Notes under the pieces: model-generated
Databases searched by the model: none
What the model was told of the DNA's origin: nothing
What the model saw: only the letters and a program-made list of their open reading frames with translations
Position numbers and translations under genes: made by a program
Shown: piece by piece, positions 8,001 to 15,823 of the stretch
Numbering within the stretch: the stretch's first letter is position 1
Layout of the letters: the number at the start of each line of letters is the position of its first letter
Virus record (IMG/VR): IMGVR_UViG_3300020392_000096
Coordinates: 1-21,400 of that record
Reading direction: 5' to 3' (one strand)
DNA: 21,400 nucleotides
Origin: a virus

Positions 8001-9110
8001 CATCCCAGCTTTTATTGGGTTTACCTGATTAAACGCAGCTCTTGCTATTGTGCTAAAATCATCTGTAAATAAAAATGGTGCGGCTAAACCATTTTCTTCT
8101 CTTTTGATAAACTGAGCAAACTGCCCATTGTTTTGATAATCTTCTTCAATAGTTTGCTGTAATCTTTTTCTAAGGTCTGGCTCTTTTTGTAAATTTAAAT
8201 TTAACGGTTTTGGCTCTGGAACAGATGCCATCCGTTGAACATACATATTGTCAAATTCAAATTCTGGTAGCGTAACTGGTTGAACAGGCTTTACAGAAAC
8301 AGGATCATCAACTTCTGCTTCTTGTTCTGGTTCATCTGGTTCAATTTTTGTAGCTGTAATGGTTTGAGGGGGGTCTTCTTTTAAATTTCTTGATTCAGTA
8401 ATTTTTTGTTGAGCCAATTCAACAAGCTCTTGATTACTTAAATCTTTTGTAAGAGGCCCCTCTTCAACTACAGGTTTAATCTTTTTTTTTAAGGGTGGAT
8501 CATAAGAACCCGAAGCAGAGTGGATAGGTGAGCCAATAGCTTTATCTATTGTAGCCCCATCAGCGGTTGTATAGGAAAACAGACTTCCTGTACCTCGCTC
8601 CAATACTTTCAAGTCAGTTATTTCTGGAAACTCTAACTCATTTGCAACATAGTTATATATATCGAAACGCCTGTTTCCAAGACCACGCAAAGCACCACTT
8701 TTACTTGTTTCTGGATCATTGGCAGTAACAATATCTAATGTTTCTTTCATAGCATCTTGATACTTGCCCTCTTTAAGAAAGCGACTAAAGTTAGCATATC
8801 TGGTTACTCTACCGCCATTATATGCAAGGTCTACAGCAGCCATCTTTACGCTGTCAGGCCACTCATCATAGTTATCAAACTGTTTACTTATTTGTTCTGC
8901 ATTCCAAATAACATATTCTCTAGCAAGTTCTTTATCTTCCATTTCACTTGCATTAAGACCTTTATTTCTCAAAAGAGTGCTTACAAAATTATCAGCAAGA
9001 CTGGTTATTCCATAACCTCTTGTATAACCACCACCCTCTGTTGCCTTAGCTGGACGAGTTCCCTCGTGCTTGGCAAGTATCTTCATATAGTCATCAATCC
9101 ATTCACTCAT
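5082..9110 (-). CDS. Internal virion/ejection protein (T7 gp16-like) with lysozyme-like N-terminus
   Basis: 1342 residues, close to the size of T7 gp16 (about 1318), and last of the three core genes, as in T7. Residues about 8-155 resemble glycoside hydrolase 24 (T4 lysozyme type): HEG with Glu16, then TEGGGYTRGYGIT at 24-36, a WPDSVKMAAVDLAYNGG helix at 84-100, and ALRGLGNRRFDIY at 140-152. Residues about 200-310 are a Pro/Glu-rich linker. About 437-515 includes hydrophobic, Gly/Ala-rich helices that could enter a membrane. The rest is long and mostly helical, ending with hydrophobic stretches such as GVMFFMNGLNIWNQ and GAFLIVGLAALVNEI. In T7 this protein opens the cell wall and forms part of the DNA ejection channel. 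The start overlaps the previous stop by eight bases (ATGAGTGA). The core function is inferred from position and size; the lysozyme motif is read directly. Confidence 0.82.
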   Translation of the reverse strand: MSEWIDDYMKILAKHEGTRPAKATEGGGYTRGYGITSLADNFVSTLLRNKGLNASEMEDKELAREYVIWNAEQISKQFDNYDEWPDSVKMAAVDLAYNGGRVTRYANFSRFLKEGKYQDAMKETLDIVTANDPETSKSGALRGLGNRRFDIYNYVANELEFPEITDLKVLERGTGSLFSYTTADGATIDKAIGSPIHSASGSYDPPLKKKIKPVVEEGPLTKDLSNQELVELAQQKITESRNLKEDPPQTITATKIEPDEPEQEAEVDDPVSVKPVQPVTLPEFEFDNMYVQRMASVPEPKPLNLNLQKEPDLRKRLQQTIEEDYQNNGQFAQFIKREENGLAAPFLFTDDFSTIARAAFNQVNPIKAGMDWYNDKLFMIDDDPEYDFIKDEQLKPYQNSLWRFYDSKSSEETAKRIKRLKQEQEDQSILSSSSGSEITFGAAVLTPSTLLPIAPLRVLKSKSMLDRALYGGLFTGGAVGAEQAILSSQRELRSPSDVIKAIGISAAIGSSVTSAFGRTIAKGKITKQQQRNREKRRTKDPMYKAAGASVNPDILRRQAYETIEQDSLKETGVGIEKLGWNPVIRLLQSPNPIVRGVVAELVDLGGMMQKKVDDGVAMSTSVEKNFSALYTGRLLESIRALDEQYLAYRGVVAKDGDVARSFQIMGIQAKDKFKRGLNSLTEYEFRVRVAKAMRRGDEDSVIDAATPYVNQAAQKSRMQFNFIKNQAQEVKLFEEQIVRSLRSARASDAPPARIAELEQRLERVRAEGVFLNSAASYVPRIYRVDKIMADEIRFRDIIRNYGSTKLGLAGNDLEKYVDDVFDGVTKQKPYHAIDEADDLEDVVTAAGLRSREIDIDDILIEDFLENDIEVLLRHHTTRMGMDIELSKAFGSVDMKNVIDQVKSEYSRLISETSDVAKKAELNKNLLADLRDIRGLRDRVRGTYGASKDPHAVSSRFVRTMKSFNVIVGMGGATISSIPDIARTAMVEGFKASYDKGLAKAFSQQSAQLRKMTKKELRSSGVAADAILGLRSSAMADLGDIFGNRFAIERFMNQSVGVMFFMNGLNIWNQTLKEFAGTVTMLRMTEDIMNPWNNLAKAQKEKFLKVGIDGNMHTRMQSLIRTHGEQVDGEWMPNTSLWGDQTARLVFRQALNKSVDRVIITPGAGDRALWTSRELGSLLTQFKSFGQGATVRMLTSGLQERDGAFWQGAFLIVGLAALVNEIKRLQYGIDREETFDEKLINAIDRSGILGYFMDVNNAIEKISNREIGLRPAITDQRSYPMPMGAKASAVAGPTAGNVTNLAGILGDLVGFRADADTLKSVSFLVPYSNLPYTQPVSNMIFDK

Positions 9111-12100
9111 AAAGCTTTTCCAACCTCTCTAAATATTCCTCATTGTTAAAATTACCTTCAAGAAAATCTCTTAAAACCTCAACATCAGCTGCGTCTATTT
9201 TAAGTTGGTTAATTTCAATTAAATCCTGAACAGTTAAGTCCTCAACATCTTCATCAAATGTTTGAGCAATCTCTAAAACAAAACCAGCAAACTTTTCAGT
9301 AAATGACTTGCTATTTAAGTCTTCTGTAAGGTCAAGAAGTTCTGACCTTATAAACTTTGCATTAAAGTAATTTCCTATAATTGGAAAGTTACTAATGATG
9401 TTTCTAATAGATGCATTTTTTACTCTTTGATTTGCTGCAAGAAATGCAGGACTCTGTAAACTGCTATGATACTCATACCTGTAACTAGGAAATAATGTTT
9501 CTACAATATAAGGGTCATCTGGATCACGAACCAATACCCTATATGTCTGTGCTTTTCCAACAGTAGGATTAGGAGCTAAGTAAATAACACCGTCATCATC
9601 TAAAAGTTCTCTTGCTTTATCATTTTGAATATTACTAGCCATAAACTTGGCTTTAATATCTGAGAACACCGCACCAGCAACAGGGCCAACATCATCACTA
9701 TATAAATCTGCTGGGATAATATCTTTAGCATCACCAATGCTTTTTGAAGCTTCTGTATACCAAGAATTTACAGTCCAATTAGGAGTGCCTTGAGAATCAA
9801 CGGTAATACCGACTGTATCTGCAATATTATACAAAGCACCCCTTATTGCTATTTTTAAACCTTCATCATTTACTGGAATTGCTTTGCTAGCAAACTGTTG
9901 TTGAACACCAAGTGTAATTGCACGAAGTAAACGCTCATCACCAATATATGCATCACCTACATCACCATTAATAAAAAGCTCATCAGGAACATTTGATTTA
10001 ATGTCATCTATCATTTTCAATACTTCAACATCGGATGTATCGTAAAATGGTACATAAGAATTAAGTATAAAAGCTCCCCAACCACTTCCTTGAGTTGAAT
10101 CAGACCAGTTAGCTTTAACAGCTGATTCTAAATCCCGATACTGAGATGACAAACCAGTGAGTATTCTGTCTGGATTTACCGTAACAGAGGTTGACTGTGC
10201 TTCATTCCACTTTCTAAAACCAAACATTCTTGCCACTTCAAAAGAAGTAACATCAATGCCTTGATTTTTCATAATCTTCATTGCGTTCATATAGCCAATA
10301 CCTAATTCATCATTTTGTGCTATAGAATCTACAATTAAATTAAAAGTCTGCATTTTGTTGTTAAATGTTTCTTCATCCTGTATTCCGTTTAAACCTTTAA
10401 GTTGATCCGCAACTTCAGGATGCAAAGCATTATAACTAAGAGTAAACTCAACAGCTTGTTGAATATTACTTTCTCTTATTGAAGGGTCTTGATGATTAAG
10501 TGTTTGACCAAGTTCATCTGCTTGTAACTGAGGAGCAAGTTTAGCTACAACTTCAAAATCCGACTGACTAGGATTATCTGAATTTTTAACACGACTTACC
10601 GCAGAAGCTTCTTTTTTTATTTTTTCATGATGAGTTTTGTAAGATTTTTTGTAAGTGTCTATCTTCTTTTGCCAAGAAGATATGCTTATCTGACCTTCTA
10701 AATCACCTACAATTCCTTTTTCTATAAGGTCAGCAGTAGCATCAACAAATGCCTGTGGACGAATAGCATAACCAGAACTAGCAGACATTTGAGATTCTAT
10801 TTCTGCTCTACCAATCTGAGCTGCTGCTTTAACTTGTCTTTTAAATATAGTATTACGCTCAGCAATATAACTACTATACTGAGTAGGCTCTATTTTCCCA
10901 TCAATATACATCTGCTCTATTAAAGAACCATTTCTTTGACGAGCTGCTGCATCTCCAAATTCATCCTTGAATGGAATCATAAGCCTATTAAAGTTTTGTT
11001 TATAAAGACTTTTACTTTCTTTAGCCAATGCTTCTCTTGCATTTTGGTTTGTGTTTTGAATGCTATTTAATGAAGTCAAAAGATTGTATTTTTGACCATC
11101 ATCAATATCCATAGCTTGAATATCTTTAATAGTTATTGGCTTACGAAGAATTAAATCTAATAATCCTTGTTCATAAATTTTGGTTTGTCTCGCAGACTCT
11201 TCTCTATCTGCATTCTGCTGAATACTATGCAGTGTTTTTAGCCTGGACTCCATGCTTGCAGTTATAGTTTCTGCATCAACATTTCCTGCGGCTAATAGAT
11301 TTTTTCTGTATCTATCAACCTCTTCTAATGATTTTGAATAATCACCATTTATGGCATAGTGTCTTTCAATGTGTGAATTAGAAGCTTCTAAAAAAAGATA
11401 TGTATCTCTGCTATCTTGAAGTGATTCAAGCTCTTGTTCAGACATACCGTTAAGACCTAAGCGTTTAATAACTTGGTCTTGTTCTTGTAGAATTTCTTCT
11501 ATTCTTTCATTAACACCGTCTTCTGTTAAATCACCTTTATTAAGAAGAACGCTTAATTCTGCGTTTAAACTGTTAAATGACTTTTTATTAACATCTAAAG
11601 CGTAATCTTTTGCATTTTGCTGTTGTTGTGCAAAAGCTCTGTTTTCTGCCCTAGTAAAATAATTTTCAACAATAGGAGACAAGGCAACACGAATCTCATC
11701 GTCAAGACCATTTAAACTTTCAAATACACCAGTTTTTACACCTCTAATTGGGTCTGGGTCATTTGGAGAGTCTATGTATGCTTTTTCTGCTTGTGATTCA
11801 ATATCTAACTTTTTAGCAGTAACATAAGTTCCAACAGCGGCTTCTCTAAAAGCTGTAAGGACATCTTTACGCTCACTTTCAGAAAATAAATCTGCGGCCT
11901 TACTGTAGTCTAAGTTAGTAAGAGGAACTAAAACACGCTCACCTTTTTCATTAGTTTCATATTTAACACCAGCAGTTTTACCATCTATTTCTGCCTTCAA
12001 AATAGCGTCATTGTACTGACGTTTTCTGTCATCCAGTCCGATGTTAAAAGCTAGTTGACCCAACTGACTTATTTGATTTGCAGCTTGTTTAAAGCCAGAT

Positions 12101-12162
12101 AAATTAGCATTAGGACCAAGCTGTAAACGAACACCACGACCTTGAGTTGGCTTAAAAGACAT
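9103..12162 (-). CDS. Large internal virion/ejection protein (T7 gp15-like position)
   Basis: 1019 residues with no transmembrane segments by eye and few Cys. It is rich in Gln, Asn, Asp, Glu and Lys, and most of it looks helical, with coiled-coil-like stretches around residues 160-440. N-terminal residues include LSGFKQAANQISQLGQLAFNIG, an amphipathic helix. It sits between the 144-residue core protein and the gp16-like protein. In T7 the same slot holds gp15, a helical internal core protein that joins the ejection tube across the periplasm; T7 gp15 is shorter (about 750 residues). The start lies one base after the upstream stop, and the end overlaps the next gene by eight bases, so the core proteins are co-translated. 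Assignment rests on size, composition and position, since I see no diagnostic motif. Confidence 0.72.
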   Translation of the reverse strand: MSFKPTQGRGVRLQLGPNANLSGFKQAANQISQLGQLAFNIGLDDRKRQYNDAILKAEIDGKTAGVKYETNEKGERVLVPLTNLDYSKAADLFSESERKDVLTAFREAAVGTYVTAKKLDIESQAEKAYIDSPNDPDPIRGVKTGVFESLNGLDDEIRVALSPIVENYFTRAENRAFAQQQQNAKDYALDVNKKSFNSLNAELSVLLNKGDLTEDGVNERIEEILQEQDQVIKRLGLNGMSEQELESLQDSRDTYLFLEASNSHIERHYAINGDYSKSLEEVDRYRKNLLAAGNVDAETITASMESRLKTLHSIQQNADREESARQTKIYEQGLLDLILRKPITIKDIQAMDIDDGQKYNLLTSLNSIQNTNQNAREALAKESKSLYKQNFNRLMIPFKDEFGDAAARQRNGSLIEQMYIDGKIEPTQYSSYIAERNTIFKRQVKAAAQIGRAEIESQMSASSGYAIRPQAFVDATADLIEKGIVGDLEGQISISSWQKKIDTYKKSYKTHHEKIKKEASAVSRVKNSDNPSQSDFEVVAKLAPQLQADELGQTLNHQDPSIRESNIQQAVEFTLSYNALHPEVADQLKGLNGIQDEETFNNKMQTFNLIVDSIAQNDELGIGYMNAMKIMKNQGIDVTSFEVARMFGFRKWNEAQSTSVTVNPDRILTGLSSQYRDLESAVKANWSDSTQGSGWGAFILNSYVPFYDTSDVEVLKMIDDIKSNVPDELFINGDVGDAYIGDERLLRAITLGVQQQFASKAIPVNDEGLKIAIRGALYNIADTVGITVDSQGTPNWTVNSWYTEASKSIGDAKDIIPADLYSDDVGPVAGAVFSDIKAKFMASNIQNDKARELLDDDGVIYLAPNPTVGKAQTYRVLVRDPDDPYIVETLFPSYRYEYHSSLQSPAFLAANQRVKNASIRNIISNFPIIGNYFNAKFIRSELLDLTEDLNSKSFTEKFAGFVLEIAQTFDEDVEDLTVQDLIEINQLKIDAADVEVLRDFLEGNFNNEEYLERLEKLYE

Positions 12163-12163
12163 A

Positions 12164-12598
12164 CTATTGACCCTTACCTACACCTTGCCCTATGGAATAA
12201 GCCATACTACCAGCTCTTGCTAAACCGCCCAAGAAAGCGGCTTTACCAGCAGCTTTTGAGCCAGCAGCACTAATTTGATAAGATCTTCTTGTTGCCTGTC
12301 CCATAAGTTTAATATTAGCTATATCTCTTTTTGCTATGTCTTTTTCTCTCTCTGCTAAAGCAGATGTACTCGCACTTGTAGATCCACTTGCAATTCCTCG
12401 ACTAGCAGAAGAAGTGCCAAGTGCTGCAAGTTGGTATCTTAATTGGTTATTCCTAGATACCTCATCTTGGTCTGCTTGTAATTTTGCAAGATCAGCTTTT
12501 TCTTTGTAAGCTTCTTCTTCCATTTTATAAGCAGCTTTAGCCTGTTGCGCACCAGCTATCGTAAGCCCTACAGCTGCTACTTGCATTGCTACGCCCAT
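12164..12598 (-). CDS. Internal virion protein (T7 gp14-like)
   Basis: 144 residues. The N-terminus is a hydrophobic helix (MQVAAVGLTIAGAQQAKAAY), followed by a charged helix and SRNNQLRYQLAALGTSSASRGIASGSTSAS, then KRDIANIKLMGQATRRSYQISAAGSKAAG and a Gly/Ala-rich hydrophobic end. This pattern, an Ala/Gly-rich membrane-seeking helix followed by RG(I/V)xxGSxS, is typical of gp14-like internal virion proteins, which insert in the outer membrane when DNA ejection begins. It directly follows tail tubular B with a TAATG overlap and precedes the two large core proteins, the T7 order of gp12, then 14, 15, 16. Confidence 0.82.
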   Translation of the reverse strand: MGVAMQVAAVGLTIAGAQQAKAAYKMEEEAYKEKADLAKLQADQDEVSRNNQLRYQLAALGTSSASRGIASGSTSASTSALAEREKDIAKRDIANIKLMGQATRRSYQISAAGSKAAGKAAFLGGLARAGSMAYSIGQGVGKGQ

Positions 12599-14526
12599 TA
12601 GACTTCTACCTCTAGCAATAAGCCATTGATTGTTAATGGCAATGGCTGGTCTTGTGTTATTGTTACTGTACCTTCTTTACCCCAACCCAGTAAATACACT
12701 TCCTTACGTTCAGTAATTGGGGTTGGCTCAAGAGAGAAATCATCTGTAACTCGCCTTATAAGAATGCTTGTACCCTTTGTCTTAACATCAAGAGTTTCAT
12801 TTAGGTCAAGAACAGCACGAACAACTCTGCGCTTTTGACCTACAGATATACCGTCATTCAACTGAAACTCAGGAGGCAGTGTTGTAAGTTCTGGAGTATA
12901 GTTAAGGCCTATCTCAACGCTCGTAACAGCATCTGTGAGTGTAAGTTGACCGCTTCCATTTGTTGTATAAGTACCCATAGAATAGTTACCAGACTTAACA
13001 ACAACTTCAGTGTTGGGCAAATGAGCAACTGTCCAGTTCTTTGTCGCAGAGCCAGTTTGTTTGGATGCGGAATCAGTGTGATACGTATTATCTAAAAGTT
13101 CTAGGGTCGTAACTGTAGAGCTATTTATAGTTCTCTCAACAATAGAATAAACTTGTCGATTTACATTTACCAAGTTTTTAAAGTTGCCTTGTGTTGACCA
13201 CTCACACCAGCCCTGTAGCTGTTCTTTGCGAATCGACATAAACACAGGCATTTTGCCATCACTATTTAAAAGATAAAGATAAGCTTCTACTTGGTCCTGT
13301 GCTTCACGCTGAGAAACCATTTGAGATGGAATGCCTATGATGTGAGATGATAATAAAGTCAATGCGTCAGCATTGTATGCTTGGCTTACATCAGAATAAA
13401 CAAACTCTCTAACTGCTCCTTTAGACTTAGTAAGAAAAACCAAAGCACCGTCAAAGTCAGCAGCAACAACTTCTCCGCTACCATAAGAAGTTTGTTTTTT
13501 AACTGATATAGTAGAAGGAGTAAGCGGTCTGTTTTCTGAGGTAGGTACAAATAATTCTTGCTCCGATGTAAATATAACTAGATGTCTAAATGAAGCCAAA
13601 GACTTGATTTCTGATATTTGATTTTCAGCTATTTGCACTTGTATTGATTCGTCATCTAACCCAGTGCCAACATCAAAATTAAAAAATTCTCCTGCTTTAG
13701 ACATAAACAGATGATTAGGTAAATCTCTTGACCCACCGAATATTAATCTTTGATCATGAAAAGTGACAGAACGAGCAAACCCTTTTCTTGTAGAAAAAAC
13801 CTGTTCTTTAAATGTATCTCTTGCATTCGTATTGGCTATTGCAGCACTTAATGTTCCAGTAACATTTTGAGCGTCTGTAAAGGCAGTAATTGATATCTGA
13901 ACAATAGTCCCAGCAGAATCTGTAAACTCTATCTTTTCACCAACCATATTGCTGCTAAATAAATCTGCACTTGCTTGAAAGTTTTGTGAAGCAGTAGTTG
14001 TTGCAGCAGGGGTTATAGTAATCGATGGAGCAGAAAACCTAAAAAATGGCTGAAATGTTTTATTATCAGAAACATCAAAAGCATAATCAGTTCTATCAAA
14101 TGTATCTACTGCTGTACGAGTAAGCTTTTGCATAGCCATATCTTTATGAACAACAACCATTGTATCCCCAGACTGGGATACTCTTAACTCACCAATCATA
14201 GCGGTTGTCCAAGGGCATCCTGTTATTGTCTGAGTAATTACTGTTGGTGCAGTAACATCTATAACTTCCAGCTTCGTATTTGAAAAAAGCAGTATGTAAG
14301 CTTCATCTTCATCAAAGATATAAGCTTCAGATTGATAAGTTGTGTTAGTCAATGTTTGAAGAAAACGGAAACCACCTCTACGCCTTATACCGCCCTGAGA
14401 CAGCATACGAAAGTTACGAAGCTTCTTAGTTCCGTTTTTATAAGCGTTAGAGTCAACCCTTGAAGACAGTAAGGGCGTTAGCTCTCCTGACGTAAAGTTG
14501 GTGTAGAACTGCCGAAGTAGTGCCAT
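12598..14526 (-). CDS. Tail tubular protein B (T7 gp12-like)
   Basis: 642 residues. The N-terminus carries the signature of stubby tail nozzle proteins: NFTSGELTPLLSSRVD, then YKNGTKKLRNF, then QGGIRRRGGFRFL. The remainder is beta-rich, as expected for the propeller-like nozzle, with FSTRKGFARSVTFHDQRLIF and LFMSKAGEFFNFD in the middle. The protein forms the tip of the short tail below the gp11-like ring and is opened during DNA ejection. Its length is shorter than T7 gp12 (about 794) but common in marine relatives. The stop of the preceding 114-residue protein abuts its ATG (TGA ATG), and its stop overlaps the gp14-like start as TAATG. Confidence 0.9.
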   Translation of the reverse strand: MALLRQFYTNFTSGELTPLLSSRVDSNAYKNGTKKLRNFRMLSQGGIRRRGGFRFLQTLTNTTYQSEAYIFDEDEAYILLFSNTKLEVIDVTAPTVITQTITGCPWTTAMIGELRVSQSGDTMVVVHKDMAMQKLTRTAVDTFDRTDYAFDVSDNKTFQPFFRFSAPSITITPAATTTASQNFQASADLFSSNMVGEKIEFTDSAGTIVQISITAFTDAQNVTGTLSAAIANTNARDTFKEQVFSTRKGFARSVTFHDQRLIFGGSRDLPNHLFMSKAGEFFNFDVGTGLDDESIQVQIAENQISEIKSLASFRHLVIFTSEQELFVPTSENRPLTPSTISVKKQTSYGSGEVVAADFDGALVFLTKSKGAVREFVYSDVSQAYNADALTLLSSHIIGIPSQMVSQREAQDQVEAYLYLLNSDGKMPVFMSIRKEQLQGWCEWSTQGNFKNLVNVNRQVYSIVERTINSSTVTTLELLDNTYHTDSASKQTGSATKNWTVAHLPNTEVVVKSGNYSMGTYTTNGSGQLTLTDAVTSVEIGLNYTPELTTLPPEFQLNDGISVGQKRRVVRAVLDLNETLDVKTKGTSILIRRVTDDFSLEPTPITERKEVYLLGWGKEGTVTITQDQPLPLTINGLLLEVEV

Positions 14527-14871
14527 TCATTTTGACTTCTTCAAAGACTGTAAATATTTTTTTTGCTTAGCTAAATCTTGTTTTGTAGGCTTATCAGAAC
14601 CAGCACCAGCAGGCTTTGCATTCATCATGTCTGCAAAAATAGCTATTTGAGGAAGTGGGCTAATTGCTTTTGAACCTTGAACAAATCCCTTAACAAGTTG
14701 TCGTCCCATTGTTTTAAAAGAAGGTTTAGAAGGTTGTATTCTTTTGGAACTATTTCCCTCAGCAAACCTTAAAGCCCTATCAGCTTGAAGTAAATTTTGT
14801 CTAAGCTCTTTATTGCGTATTTGCTTAGATTTTTTTCTAAAATCATCAATGAGTTTTAAATCTGAGTCCAT
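14527..14871 (-). CDS. Unrecognised basic protein between tail tubular A and B
   Basis: 114 residues, strongly basic. The N-terminal half is helical with many Lys/Arg (DFRKKSKQIRNKELRQNLLQ). A central region reads MGRQLVKGFVQGSKAISPLPQIAIFADMMNA, moderately hydrophobic. The C-terminus is Lys-rich (KQDLAKQKKYLQSLKKSK). I know no family for it. In T7 the two tail tubular genes are adjacent, so this is an extra gene in the tail module. It might be a minor tail or DNA-contacting virion protein, but there is no evidence for a function beyond position. Its ATG begins three bases after the upstream stop, and its stop touches the next ATG. Confidence 0.75.
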   Translation of the reverse strand: MDSDLKLIDDFRKKSKQIRNKELRQNLLQADRALRFAEGNSSKRIQPSKPSFKTMGRQLVKGFVQGSKAISPLPQIAIFADMMNAKPAGAGSDKPTKQDLAKQKKYLQSLKKSK

Positions 14872-14873
14872 TT

Positions 14874-15494
14874 TTATGTGCCTTCTATGTTTTGATAAAT
14901 ACCGTTACCAAGTCTGGCACGATGGTATCTGCTTAATCTTAGATTCTGGTTAGTTACCTGTTGTGAATCCCTAGCCTTGGCTCTTCTGAACTGACCTTCT
15001 GCAAGCTGTGTATAAGACTGAGCAATATCTGCCTTGCGAGTAACAGACAAAGCAAAAACAGAAGCCAATCTAAATATAACCCACATAGTAAATGTAGGAG
15101 GCCAATGCTGAGTCTCAGGCCTAAACACATAGTTTAAAACAACAGTGTCATCAACTTCTGCATTTATAAAAACATTTCTCTCATAAATGTCATACTGTTG
15201 AGGGACATCTTCTATTGTAACAGTTTGTACCTGTATAACAGAAGGGCTAGTGGGCAATGCATAAGCAGCATCCCATCTGTCTACAGGAACATCTGAAAGC
15301 CTAGATAATGTTTTTTGACCTGTTGCAAAGTTCCATGTGTGCTGACCAAGACAATCACTAACAACATCTTCAAATATTGTATTAGCAACAAGTGCTTCAT
15401 CAGTATTATCTGTAAATGAAGTCAAAGGCTCTAGCCCGATCATGACCATAGCCTTTTGTGCAACTTCAATATCTGTAGATGGAGTTGTTGGCAT
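14874..15494 (-). CDS. Tail tubular protein A (T7 gp11-like)
   Basis: 206 residues, close to T7 gp11 (196). Visible family features are an N-terminal DIEVAQKAMVMIGLEPLTSF helix, VVSDCLGQHTWNFATGQKTL (the HxWNFA motif), a central WDAAYALP, and a C-terminal helical region with FRLASVFALSVTRKADIAQ and EGQFRRAKARDSQQ. The protein forms the adaptor ring below the portal to which the nozzle and fibres attach. Its start forms TAATG with the stop of a 14-codon mini-ORF at 15494-15538. It is followed by the 114-residue unknown and then tail tubular B. Confidence 0.9.
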   Translation of the reverse strand: MPTTPSTDIEVAQKAMVMIGLEPLTSFTDNTDEALVANTIFEDVVSDCLGQHTWNFATGQKTLSRLSDVPVDRWDAAYALPTSPSVIQVQTVTIEDVPQQYDIYERNVFINAEVDDTVVLNYVFRPETQHWPPTFTMWVIFRLASVFALSVTRKADIAQSYTQLAEGQFRRAKARDSQQVTNQNLRLSRYHRARLGNGIYQNIEGT

Positions 15495-15538
15495 TAGTAA
15501 CCTCTACCGCCCTTACGCCCTTTTTTCTTTGTCTTCAT
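15494..15538 (-). CDS. 14-residue mini-ORF or shifted tail of the preceding protein
   Basis: A very short frame reads MKTKKKGRKGGRGY and stops at TAA, sharing bases with the tail tubular A ATG as TAATG. It starts inside the end of the 60-residue basic protein, in the +1 frame relative to it, next to a run of six As. Its composition (Lys, Arg, Gly, ending GRGY) matches the neighbouring tiny basic proteins. It may be a real peptide, a C-terminal extension reached by frameshift or lost by an indel error, or chance. Confidence 0.3.
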   Translation of the reverse strand: MKTKKKGRKGGRGY

Positions 15539-15695
15539 TTTTCTTTCCTTTCTTAGCAGCTAGGATTTTCTTTTGAAGTGCTGGTGGAAGAGTCTTTTGT
15601 TTTTTAGTTAAACCATTACCACCTTCTTTGCCCATTGTCTTTGACTCAGGGGGTCTTCCTTTTTTTGAACCGTAAGTTCCTGGCCCCATAGGCAT
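15513..15695 (-). CDS. Tiny basic protein, 60 residues
   Basis: Starts MPMGPGTYGSKKGRPPESK, then NGLTKKQKTLPPALQKKILAAKKGKK, and ends NEDKEKRA. The GTYGSKKGRPP start and the LTxKQKxLPxxLQKKI segment recur, as far as I remember, in small proteins near capsid and tail genes of many marine phages. It is very basic, without hydrophobic core or Cys, so probably disordered or nucleic-acid binding. The ATG overlaps the upstream stop as TAATG. Function unknown. The end of the frame lies 18 bases before the tail tubular A start, the interval being occupied by the 14-codon frame. Confidence 0.7.
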   Translation of the reverse strand: MPMGPGTYGSKKGRPPESKTMGKEGGNGLTKKQKTLPPALQKKILAAKKGKKNEDKEKRA

Positions 15696-15823
15696 TATGT
15701 AACTCCCTTTCCAAGAGTAACACCCTTACCAAAAGTTACTTTATGGCCTTTGACCATTTTCGTTTTTAGCTTGGGTGAAGGGGCAGCTTTCACTGCCTCC
15801 TTCTTTGTGGGTTTCTTAGCCAT
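15695..15823 (-). CDS. Tiny lysine-rich protein, 42 residues
   Basis: The frame starts with ATG at 15823 and encodes MAKKPTKKEAVKAAPSPK, then LKTKMVKGHKVTFGKG and VTLGKGVT, with stop at 15695-15697. It has twelve Lys, one Glu and no Asp, so its net charge is near +11. Both ends use the TAATG overlap: with the stop of the 86-residue capsid-adjacent gene and with the start of the 60-residue gene. Those two overlaps, and the fact that it fills the gap exactly, are strong support for a real gene in spite of its length. Function unknown. Confidence 0.72.
   Translation of the reverse strand: MAKKPTKKEAVKAAPSPKLKTKMVKGHKVTFGKGVTLGKGVT

Noticed and set aside
8757-9149. Plus-strand 130-codon open frame
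   Set aside because: Antisense to the N-terminus of the ejection protein, which has a recognisable domain; composition is random-like and all real genes are on the minus strand.
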